Origin: Thiotrichales bacterium
Lineage (GTDB): Bacteria > Pseudomonadota > Gammaproteobacteria > J044
Direction of reading: 5' to 3'
DNA length: 5,028 bases
Assembly (NCBI GenBank): GCA_024762895.1
Contig: JANTGN010000190.1
Location: 1-5,028 of the forward strand
The notes beneath the pieces were generated by a model. That model was not told the origin of the DNA. It did no database searches and saw only the letters and a program-made list of their open reading frames with translations. The position numbers and the translations under genes are program-made. The first letter of the stretch is position 1. Each line of letters opens with the position of its first letter. Below are positions 1 to 4,462 of this stretch, one piece after another.

Positions 1-78
1 GGCCTGTACCTCGGTCGGTTCATCAAAATGCGCCGCGAACCAGTTGGCTACGGCGGGGTGAAAAGCTGAGAGTGCCAT
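1..78 (-). CDS. lhr: Lhr-like ATP-dependent DNA helicase, N-terminal 26 residues (runs off the window)
   Basis: The reading frame starts at an ATG at 78 and leaves the window. Its 26 residues begin MALSAFHPAVANWF and end with DEPTEVQA. Seen: a short hydrophobic/aromatic lead followed by a P-T-x-x-Q arrangement, which fits the Q-motif that binds adenine ahead of the Walker A motif in superfamily 2 helicases. The FHPAV-x-x-WF...PT-x-x-QA pattern is what I know from the start of long Lhr-type DNA repair helicases. Walker A and everything after it lie outside the window, so the assignment rests on the N-terminus alone. No Shine-Dalgarno sequence precedes the ATG; a promoter-like element ends only a few bases upstream. 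A different DEAD/DEAH helicase is the main alternative. Confidence 0.62.
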   Translation of the reverse strand, partial: MALSAFHPAVANWFAAHFDEPTEVQA

Positions 79-113
79 TAGAAGATCATAGGTAGGGTGG
101 CGGCATGAAGCAA
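79..113 (-). promoter_or_regulatory. Putative sigma-70 promoter of the Lhr-like gene, nearly leaderless
   Basis: Read on the minus strand, TTGCTT (113-108) is followed by a 17-base spacer and TATGAT (90-85). The -10 box matches the consensus at 5 of 6 bases and the -35 box at 3 of 6. A start site 6-7 bases after the -10 box falls at about 79-78, on the ATG itself, so the mRNA would be leaderless or nearly so. This agrees with the absence of a Shine-Dalgarno sequence. Inferred from sequence only. Confidence 0.4.
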
Positions 114-377
114 TAATTTGAAAGGAGCGCCAAGGGGGGCGGCGTAGACCTGAAGGGGGTGATTTAAAAAATATGAGGGCTTTCAGGCACAAAAAAAGGG
201 GGTTTGAGGGAGAAGTTGCTACTAATCAATCTATTGCATTGGTCCGACCCGGCAAATTTCCAATGAACTCATGGCCGAGGAATGACACCTGCGATCAGAG
301 GCCGCGGTCCTGCGTGCAGGTACCCGGGAACAACCCATCGAACGCTTCGGCCTGCGCGAAACAGATTTCGCCGACCG
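114..377. other. Intergenic stretch between amidohydrolase stop and Lhr promoter
   Basis: I see no convincing gene here. Plus-strand frames entering it are low in protein character and run antisense into the amidohydrolase gene. It holds a small dyad at 309-320 (CCTGC-GT-GCAGG), a hairpin-forming copy of a direct repeat at 352-376, a weak 6-bp inverted repeat (CCTGAA at 149-154, TTCAGG at 182-187), and T-rich tracts on the minus strand near 190-200 and 165-172. None of these forms a textbook intrinsic terminator for the amidohydrolase transcript. Confidence 0.5.
352..376. repeat. Direct repeat copy A (25 bases, 21 identical to copy B), also forms a hairpin
   Basis: It shares the uninterrupted 14-mer AGATTTCGCCGACC (363-376) and the preceding CTGCG (352-356) with 1369-1393, at a constant offset of 1017 bases; 21 of 25 positions agree. 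This copy contains a 6-bp stem with a 4-base loop, GCGAAA-CAGA-TTTCGC (356-371). On the minus strand it begins 2 bases after the amidohydrolase stop codon. There is no T-run after the stem, so it is not a standard terminator. Confidence 0.6.
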
Positions 378-1337
378 CTAATCCGCAGTATTTTCAGGCC
401 TTGGAGCCAGATGCCATAGCCGCTCAGCATTGCCATGCGCCAGGGCATGAGCGACCTCTTCAGGCAGGTCGGCCAGTGCGCTTTTCCAGTAGGCCATCTG
501 CTCAGGGTAAAATTCCTGCCAGTGCCGGTCCCAGACATTATCCAGGGCAAACACAAATTGCCTGGGGTGTTGAAGCACCAGTCTTTTCCACTCGGTGGAT
601 AGCGTCCTGCCTGTAAACATATTGATCCATGGTTGATTAGACTCAGCAATAATGGCGGGATTGGCATGCGCTGTCAGCACGTGAAGGTTCTGATACTCAC
701 TGAGTAGTGGCGCCAATTCCTTAGCCTGCAATTGTCCAAGATGATTCAGCACGATGACCTGCTGAGGATTATTCTCCAGCAGTTGCTTCATGCCCTGCAT
801 AAACAGCTGGCGTTGCTTTCCGTGCAGAGAGGCAAATTCAATATGAATGACAAAAGGCCAGTTCTTTTCCAGAGCGGCTTTCCGAGCAAACTCAACCCGT
901 GGATCATCAGGATACACCGTCACCTCCGGCGCCTTATCCCCTTTCTGGGCGTGATACAGCAAGATCTCCGAAATCGCCCTGAAACGAGCATCCCGAAGTT
1001 GCTGCTCCATTTTCCGGTAATACTTCGGATTGTCTGCGATATAGGCACCGCTCTTGGTTCGAACCGCGGGCACGATCCGTTGTGGATAACGTTCTGCCAG
1101 GACTGCGATTTCAACCGGCTCGCGCCCCGAACGCGCGGAAAGGATAGTGCGGTACACATTGTGTTCATCCATACACCGAATCACCAGCCCGGGATCATCG
1201 ATCTTATGATCCAGCTGGCTATGCGCATCGATAAAATAGAGCTCAGCGGCCAAGACAGGTTTCAGGCCTGAAAAGAAACACATTACGACCAGTAGGCCGA
1301 AGAGGCTAAGCAGGTTATTCTGCCTCGTCGAATTCAT
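378..1337 (-). CDS. Exported amidohydrolase-fold (Amidohydro_2-like) protein with an altered metal motif
   Basis: This is a 319-residue protein. Residues 1-31 look like a Sec signal peptide: a polar start with one Arg, a hydrophobic core at about 9-25 and a small-residue cut region VLAA near 28-31. The rest matches the plan of TIM-barrel metal hydrolases of the Amidohydro_2 type. It has a first-strand IDAHSQLD motif (36-43), VIH (163-165), VLNHLG (196-201), FALDNVWD (263-270, candidate metal/catalytic Asp266) and a C-terminal HGNAERLWHL (301-310), typical of the family's last helix. The usual D-x-H-x-H motif reads D37-A-H39-S-Q41, so the second His is Gln. Metal binding may be altered or lost and the substrate cannot be named. 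The ATG at 1337 is supported by the signal peptide and by a G-rich stretch (GGGG) 7 bases upstream. It follows the DUF4389 gene by 68 bases in the same direction. A 25-base imperfect repeat brackets the gene. Confidence 0.82.
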   Translation of the reverse strand: MNSTRQNNLLSLFGLLVVMCFFSGLKPVLAAELYFIDAHSQLDHKIDDPGLVIRCMDEHNVYRTILSARSGREPVEIAVLAERYPQRIVPAVRTKSGAYIADNPKYYRKMEQQLRDARFRAISEILLYHAQKGDKAPEVTVYPDDPRVEFARKAALEKNWPFVIHIEFASLHGKQRQLFMQGMKQLLENNPQQVIVLNHLGQLQAKELAPLLSEYQNLHVLTAHANPAIIAESNQPWINMFTGRTLSTEWKRLVLQHPRQFVFALDNVWDRHWQEFYPEQMAYWKSALADLPEEVAHALAHGNAERLWHLAPRPENTAD

Positions 1338-1368
1338 GGTCGTGCCCCTATCCTTTTGACAGCTGGGT

Positions 1369-1393
1369 CTGCGGCAAGGAGATTTCGCCGACC
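1369..1393. repeat. Direct repeat copy B, between DUF4389 and amidohydrolase genes
   Basis: The partner of the copy at 352-376, with the perfect 14-mer at 1380-1393 and the CTGCG block at 1369-1373. On the minus strand it lies 12 bases after the DUF4389 stop codon and upstream of the amidohydrolase start. Both copies therefore sit directly downstream of a stop codon in the same orientation. This copy lacks the neat GCGAAA/TTTCGC stem of copy A but can pair CGGC with GCCG. Confidence 0.6.
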
Positions 1394-1405
1394 ATTCAGC
1401 AGTCG

Positions 1406-1735
1406 CTACTCTGGCCTGGTCGTTTCGGACTTACTCTCCATTTTCTTCAACTCGGCAGGCTCGCCCTTTGGCCAGGCGCCGAAGGGATAGACCTCGTAGT
1501 CACTGTTAAAGGTCAGGTACTGGATAATCTGGTAGATATAGGTTGCCAGGGTCTGTCCCAGCTTCGTCAGGCGTGGGTTGGTCTCACCGGTGAAGAGCTT
1601 GAGCAGGAACTGGAAGATCACCACGGCAAAAATCACAAACTCAGCAATGCTGTAAAAGATCGAAAAAAGCAGCATGTAGAGGCCTCGCTTCCAGGTAGAC
1701 TGTTGCTTAATGTTTTCCTTGATCTCGCCACTCAT
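1406..1735 (-). CDS. DUF4389 family membrane protein
   Basis: This is a 109-residue protein. The frame stays open to an ATG at 1792, but the ATG at 1735 is preferred because a near-perfect Shine-Dalgarno (AGGAGG) precedes it by 7 bases and the protein then starts with a short charged segment. A long hydrophobic region at about residues 18-48 gives one or two tightly spaced inner-membrane helices. It is followed by a conserved block: N53-P-R-L-x-x-L-G60, Y66-x-x-Q69-I-I-x-Y73-L-T-F-N77-S-D, then P84-F-G-A-W88-P. This ending is characteristic of DUF4389 (PF14333 as I recall it). No biochemical function is known to me for the family. The tail after residue 90 is charged and likely disordered. 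It is the probable first gene of a transcript continuing into the amidohydrolase gene. Confidence 0.85.
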   Translation of the reverse strand: MSGEIKENIKQQSTWKRGLYMLLFSIFYSIAEFVIFAVVIFQFLLKLFTGETNPRLTKLGQTLATYIYQIIQYLTFNSDYEVYPFGAWPKGEPAELKKMESKSETTRPE

Positions 1736-1862
1736 GACTGCACCTCCTGGATCGTTTGCTGACGTTTGAGACCTACCATAATTGTAGCCCAAACCGGTAC
1801 GGCTGTACGTTGCAATAGCAACTTTCAGACCATTCGCTCACGCTAACTGTAGATTTTTCAGT
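1736..1862 (-). promoter_or_regulatory. Intergenic region upstream of DUF4389 gene, candidate -10 and small dyad
   Basis: On the minus strand TACAAT (1788-1783) matches the -10 consensus at 5 of 6 bases, but no good -35 box lies 16-18 bases upstream (best CGTACA, 3 of 6). A 5-bp inverted repeat with a 4-base loop, GTTGC-AATA-GCAAC, lies at 1809-1822 on the plus strand, just beyond the expected -35 position, and could be an operator half or a short hairpin. The promoter call is weak. Confidence 0.25.
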
Positions 1863-2078
1863 CTAAGCAGAATTCGTCAGGCGTTTCAGAATATCCTGCA
1901 GTTCGTCTTCACTCATATCCACATGCTCAACTACTCGCCCATAGAGCATCGCAGTAGGTACATTTCGACCGCCCCGTTCTTTTTGTAATTGATCAATACA
2001 ATACAGAACCACGCGCTCTTTTCGGGCAAGTCCATCGCGCACATCGGGCAGGCTGTCTAAATCATGTGTGTTCATCAT
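1863..2078 (-). CDS. Small conserved-looking helical protein, possible winged-helix fold
   Basis: This 71-residue protein is not a family I can name. After a polar start (1-18) comes a strong helix, about 20-35 (KERVVLYCIDQLQKERGG). A basic turn with NVPTAMLYGRVVEHV (39-53) follows, then an acidic-basic helix SEDELQDILKRL (56-67). Helix, Gly-rich turn, helix and C-terminal helix in this order is compatible with a small winged-helix domain, but no DNA-contact motif is diagnostic. The start is one of two adjacent ATGs at 2078 and 2075, and no clear Shine-Dalgarno precedes them. The gene begins 5 bases after the stop of the upstream 55-residue gene, so translation is probably coupled to it. Composition is normal protein-like, with no membrane segment or signal peptide. 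Confidence 0.7.
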   Translation of the reverse strand: MMNTHDLDSLPDVRDGLARKERVVLYCIDQLQKERGGRNVPTAMLYGRVVEHVDMSEDELQDILKRLTNSA

Positions 2079-2083
2079 ATGCT

Positions 2084-2251
2084 TTAATTACGTGAAGATG
2101 AGTCGTCTTCTCGATTGGTGCGTTTTTTCTCAAGGGCTGCCTGCACCCATTTCAATACAGGCCGGTGGCCAGCATCAAACTGGCGCATATAGTTCCCGTA
2201 CCAGCTGTCCCGCCTCAGGTGTGAGTACTGCCCAAAACGAGTCGTCATCAT
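2084..2251 (-). CDS. Small basic aromatic-rich protein of 55 residues, unknown function
   Basis: The frame starts at the first of two adjacent ATGs (2251 and 2248). An AAAGG Shine-Dalgarno lies 5 bases upstream, and the frame ends at TAA (2086-2084). The protein has an aromatic, basic middle part including SWYGNYMRQFDAGHRP and LKWVQAALEKKR, ending in a short acidic-polar tail (NREDDSSSRN). It looks like a folded helical miniprotein with conserved-type Trp/Tyr/His content. It could contact nucleic acid or another protein, but this cannot be told from sequence. Its stop is 5 bases before the ATG of the 71-residue gene, the strongest argument that it is real. A longer overlapping frame covers it, which makes it easy to miss. 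Confidence 0.6.
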   Translation of the reverse strand: MMTTRFGQYSHLRRDSWYGNYMRQFDAGHRPVLKWVQAALEKKRTNREDDSSSRN

Positions 2252-2337
2252 AGCAACCTTTCAGATTCTGATCCTGCGTGGTCGGCGCAACGGAATCGGT
2301 ACCGAGATAGAGGGCTCTGACCATTTTGATCCTGTTA

Positions 2338-2367
2338 AACTGGGGGAGGTTCATACTGACCCCAGTT
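2338..2367. repeat. 8-bp inverted repeat AACTGGGG / CCCCAGTT
   Basis: The arms AACTGGGG (2338-2345) and CCCCAGTT (2360-2367) are perfect reverse complements around a 14-base loop, with the plus strand continuing into ATTTTGTATTT. Read on the minus strand, the segment AAATAACTGGGGTCAG resembles short sequences that I associate with REP elements near Y1 (RAYT) transposases in Gammaproteobacteria. No transposase is present, so if related it is an isolated copy. A weak plus-strand terminator is the alternative. Confidence 0.4.
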
Positions 2368-2519
2368 ATTTTGTATTTAGTGATACCCCCTTTGGTGACA
2401 CAGAAACGATAGCGAATTTCTACAGGCACCAGAAAGACAATACGTGAATTAACCGATTTAGATTCAGTTCACTAAGCTCGCTTTTTGCTAAATATAGCGT
2501 CTATACTTCCTAAACTCGT

Positions 2520-2549
2520 GTATCGAAGATACCTTTTCGATCGGATCGA
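2520..2549. promoter_or_regulatory. Pair of adjacent 13-base dyads, candidate operators of the 163-residue gene
   Basis: GTATC-GAA-GATAC (2520-2532) and TCGATC-G-GATCGA (2537-2549) are each perfect inverted repeats, centred 17 bases apart. They lie just downstream of a candidate -10 box (TATACT, 2502-2507) and about 155-180 bases before the start codon of the plus-strand gene. Two short dyads in this position are a common layout for repressor sites, but the two half-site sequences differ, so one regulator binding both is not implied. Confidence 0.35.
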
Positions 2550-2583
2550 CGACATAATAAAAAAACACCATCCTGGGACTGAG

Positions 2584-2621
2584 TTTGAAAACATCAAGGC
2601 TTTGATTTCTATAGTTTCAAA
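2584..2621 (+). other. Nested inverted repeat in the presumed 5' leader
   Basis: The outer arms TTTGAAA (2584-2590) and TTTCAAA (2615-2621) enclose inner arms ATCAA (2593-2597) and TTGAT (2602-2606). In RNA this gives an AU-rich stem-loop with an internal loop, of low stability. It could be a leader structure or a protein site; chance is quite possible in AT-rich sequence. Confidence 0.25.
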
Positions 2622-2701
2622 AAGTGCTTTGCGCCGCTCAGCCTAAGCCTTAAGGATTCATTATTTTACTGATTGACCGTTAATTTGGAGAATTCGGAAC
2701 A

Positions 2702-3193
2702 ATGACTAAGATTAGTACAACAAAAGAATTCAAACAGGCTCTTGAGAGCCTTTCGCTTGATCAGCAGCGGATCGTGGCCGCCCGTTTCGTTGCCGAAGTT
2801 CTTGATTTGACTGACGATGTCAGGATAAAGCAGGCACAGGAGGTTGCTGCAGACCCGAAGGCTACACCCGAGGCATTGATGACGGCATATCATTCGGCCT
2901 GGCACGCCGCGATGGAATACTCCCTACATAGTGATCTGGAGCTTATCAATTGGCATAAGCAAACCAGCTACTTCGTCGCAAAGGCATGTGCCGAGAGCCT
3001 GGCTCCTGCCCATCAAGGCATTGCATGGCGCCACCTGGCCTTTAACGTAGCAAGTCATTGTCGCATGGCACGCTTATGTGACAATGTTGCCCAGGAAGAA
3101 GAACAGCCGAACTTATCCCCTGCCGAAGATGCGCTTAAAAAACAAATCCAGACCCAGTTTGAGATACTCAATACCTTTCTGGAACAAAAATGA
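2702..3193 (+). CDS. Hypothetical helical, histidine-rich protein of 163 residues
   Basis: The only plus-strand gene here. The ATG at 2702 has a TTGGAG element about 11 bases upstream (2685-2690), a rather long spacing, and a nearer GGA at 2696-2698. The protein is soluble and seems almost all helical: an N-terminal segment with ALESLSLDQQRIVAARFVAEVLDL split over residues 13-36; a DPKATPEAL linker (51-59); then long helices, with a charged tail 138-163. Histidines at 64, 68, 76, 85, 104, 111 and 119 and cysteines at 96, 120 and 126 lie on the helices, including H64-x3-H68. A metal or heme site is conceivable, but the pattern is not the hemerythrin signature. I recall similar unnamed proteins in Gammaproteobacteria and know no function. 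It lies opposite in strand to every neighbour, next to a broken gene. Confidence 0.78.
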   Translation: MTKISTTKEFKQALESLSLDQQRIVAARFVAEVLDLTDDVRIKQAQEVAADPKATPEALMTAYHSAWHAAMEYSLHSDLELINWHKQTSYFVAKACAESLAPAHQGIAWRHLAFNVASHCRMARLCDNVAQEEEQPNLSPAEDALKKQIQTQFEILNTFLEQK

Positions 3194-3281
3194 AGTGAGT
3201 GCGTTTTTCTTTGCGCTAACGGGACTCGCTGCTAACGCTAGATTGGGTGGTTAACGGGCTCCGCCCCCTGCTATATACAGA
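3194..3281. other. Non-coding filler with short repeats between the 163-residue gene and the NYN remnant
   Basis: It contains a GCTAACG heptamer twice (3215-3221, 3231-3237), two related blocks GCTAACGGGACTCGC (3215-3229) and GTTAACGGGCTCCGC (3250-3264), and a small hairpin GGGC-TCC-GCCC (3256-3266). It joins the end of the plus-strand gene to the point where NYN homology stops, so it may be the scar of a rearrangement. No terminator with a T-run is seen. Confidence 0.4.
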
Positions 3282-3389
3282 TACCCGCTGAAGGTCGAAG
3301 GCGGCGCACCTGGCATCGCGTACACCCAGCTCGACGTTCTCGTAGTCGCAGAATAATGCCATGTTGCGGGTTCCGGTTATCTCGTTCAT
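3282..3389 (-). pseudogene. 5' remnant of an NYN-domain (LabA/DUF88-like, PIN-fold) ribonuclease-type gene
   Basis: From the ATG at 3389, with an AGGA Shine-Dalgarno 4 bases upstream, 36 codons read MNEITGTRNMALFCDYENV and then ELGVRDARCAAFDLQRV. The M-A-L-F-C-D-[YF]-E-N-[VI]-x-L-G-V-R-D block is, to my knowledge, the signature opening of bacterial NYN-domain proteins. There the Asp in FCD is a metal-binding active-site residue of the PIN-like nuclease fold. After about 3282 the similarity stops, and the frame runs through 21 unrelated residues (SVYSRGRS...) to a stop at 3216. The remaining domain, normally well over 100 residues with further acidic catalytic positions, is absent. The intact start and ribosome site with a lost body indicate a recent deletion or rearrangement rather than slow decay. 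It lies 108 bases downstream of the GAF gene, same strand. Confidence 0.65.
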
Positions 3390-3497
3390 TTTATCCTGTC
3401 TTGTATAGCCGGCGTGAAAGCCAGGTTCAGTCCGCCCCTGATTGCCTCTCAATTTATTCGCAACCCCTTAATGGGCCGACCCTATATTCATCCCGGT
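3390..3497 (-). promoter_or_regulatory. Intergenic region upstream of the NYN remnant
   Basis: On the minus strand, CTGAAC is followed by a 17-base spacer and TATACA, which ends about 9 bases before the AGGA ribosome site and would give a leader of under 20 bases. Both boxes are imperfect (3 of 6 and 4 of 6). Otherwise the 108 bases between the GAF stop and the NYN start hold no gene or clear terminator. Confidence 0.22.
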
Positions 3498-4400
3498 CTA
3501 TAACACCAGGCAAACCACCGAATTCAGACTCCCATTGCGGATAACAGGCAGCACGATCATGGCAGCCCCCCCGTCAGATTCATCTTGTGCCACCAGGGGT
3601 CTGCCTTCCAGCCAGGCCTCCCCTATCGGCCCTTCGCCCTTTTTGATCGAGATGTCCTCATATTGCTTGCCCAGATCATCGCCTGCATAACTCTGGCCCG
3701 AATCGAAGTGTAGGGCTTCTTTACTGGCATCGGGCAACCAGATCTCAAATCTTCTGGCGATCGGCGTTCCTCGCGCCGACAACAGGGCCAGTATCTGCAC
3801 ATGTGAATCATTATTAAAGAAGGGTATCGCCAGACCCGTCGTGATGCCCGCCTCCGCGGCCTTAGCGGCCCTGAGGAAGGAATTGGTCGAACCAAGGTTA
3901 TCAATAATCACGGGGTGCCCTTTTGCCCAGGCCACTCCCGGTAATCCACGGTCGTACATAATTGTCAGCCGTCGGCTGATAAACTCGAATTTTTCAAGCG
4001 CACCATAATAGCCATCTACCAGTGACAGCTCCTTTGAGCCGTCCTCAGGGTTTTGCCAGACCTCCATCACACCGACTACATCCTTACCACTACCACAAAA
4101 CAGCACGACAACGGCCTGTAAAAAATCCCCGCAAAGAACCGGGAATGAAACAGCGCAGGCAATGCCCGCCCGATGCGCCGCTTCAGCGCGCTGGAAATAA
4201 CTGTTGTCCAGATCGGTAAGGACGATGGGCCGCCCCGTCGACCAGGTCTTGCCCGGAAGCCCGTCATCATAAGCGAACTGCATGGATTCACTGGCCTTTT
4301 TGAAATCCTCCAGCTCCCCGTAATAAGCAGATGCCAGTTCCAGCACCGAACCGTTGACACCAGGCACCCAGATTTCAATAGCCTTTACAAACTGTTTCAA
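3498..4400 (-). CDS. Triple tandem GAF-domain protein
   Basis: This 300-residue soluble protein is built of three GAF-type repeats at a spacing of about 105 residues. The strand EIW/EVW block recurs at 9-11, 113-115 and 219-221. The GLPGKTWSTGRPIVLTDL-type block recurs at 47-64, 152-169 and (as GPIGEAWLEGRPLVAQDE) 257-274. The R-A-x-x-A-x-x-A-G-I helix is clear in repeats 1 and 2 (71-80, 177-186). Each repeat ends in a FPV/IPF/LPV-led strand. GAF domains bind small ligands or mediate dimer contacts in sensors. No kinase, GGDEF, HTH or other output domain is present, so it would act through a partner. As read, the start is TTG at 4400 with AGGGGG 5 bases upstream. A more natural N-terminal helix lies just upstream in another frame (4462-4397), suggesting a one-base deletion. 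The C-terminus at CLVL completes repeat 3. Confidence 0.85.
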   Translation of the reverse strand: MKQFVKAIEIWVPGVNGSVLELASAYYGELEDFKKASESMQFAYDDGLPGKTWSTGRPIVLTDLDNSYFQRAEAAHRAGIACAVSFPVLCGDFLQAVVVLFCGSGKDVVGVMEVWQNPEDGSKELSLVDGYYGALEKFEFISRRLTIMYDRGLPGVAWAKGHPVIIDNLGSTNSFLRAAKAAEAGITTGLAIPFFNNDSHVQILALLSARGTPIARRFEIWLPDASKEALHFDSGQSYAGDDLGKQYEDISIKKGEGPIGEAWLEGRPLVAQDESDGGAAMIVLPVIRNGSLNSVVCLVL

Positions 4401-4462
4401 AACCGCCCCCTGTTGAGATAATTGTTGCTTAAAATTGATTGAATACTGAGTAGATCATCCAT
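4397..4462 (-). other. 21-codon upstream frame: likely true N-terminus of the GAF protein, split off by a frameshift, or a coupled leader peptide
   Basis: The ATG at 4462 opens a 21-codon frame beginning MDDLLSIQSILSNNYL and ending NRGRF, then TGA. The TGA overlaps the TTG start of the GAF frame in the four bases TTGA. The peptide is an amphipathic helix, and GAF domains usually begin with such a helix before the first strand (here AIEIW). If the run of four T at the junction had five, it would read ...NRGRF-LKQFVKAIEIW without a break. This could be a real mutation, a sequencing error, or slippage on the T-run. No clear Shine-Dalgarno precedes the ATG. A TTGACA immediately upstream could instead be a -35 box, which would place transcription start after this ATG and favour the TTG start. 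Confidence 0.5.

Larger units (their letters stand above)
2252..2701. promoter_or_regulatory. Divergent intergenic region between the minus-strand small genes and the plus-strand 163-residue gene
   Basis: About 450 bases without a gene I trust. It serves as upstream region for transcripts leaving in both directions and is AT-rich on its right side. It contains an 8-bp inverted repeat (2338-2367), a candidate -10 box TATACT (2502-2507, plus strand; -35 weak), two neighbouring 13-base dyads (2520-2532, 2537-2549) and a nested inverted repeat at 2584-2621. For the minus direction I see no strong promoter; TATCGT near 2413-2408 with TTCTGG 17 bases upstream is the best weak candidate. Confidence 0.4.

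Noticed and set aside
173..616. 147-codon plus-strand open frame
   Set aside because: Most of it is antisense to the amidohydrolase gene; its sequence is Pro/Arg/Gln-rich with no domain pattern and no ribosome site.
732..1271. 179-codon plus-strand open frame
   Set aside because: Lies wholly inside the amidohydrolase gene on the opposite strand; a shadow of its codon pattern.
1369..1393. Integron attC recombination site
   Set aside because: The repeats after stop codons suggested cassettes, but neither copy has the GTTRRRY/RYYYAAC core pair or the long imperfect palindrome of attC, and no integrase is present.
2175..2429. 84-codon minus-strand open frame
   Set aside because: It overlaps the 55-residue gene in another frame, has no good ribosome site at its first or internal ATG, and ends 96 bases before the next gene. 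The 55-residue frame has a Shine-Dalgarno, better composition and 5-base spacing.
2702..3193. Hemerythrin-like assignment for the His-rich helical protein
   Set aside because: The H-x3-E/H-x3-H spacing typical of hemerythrins is not present; only H64-x3-H68 fits.
3214..3240. attC-like GTTAGC cores in the filler region
   Set aside because: The two motifs are in direct rather than inverted orientation and do not fit the RYYYAAC consensus fully.
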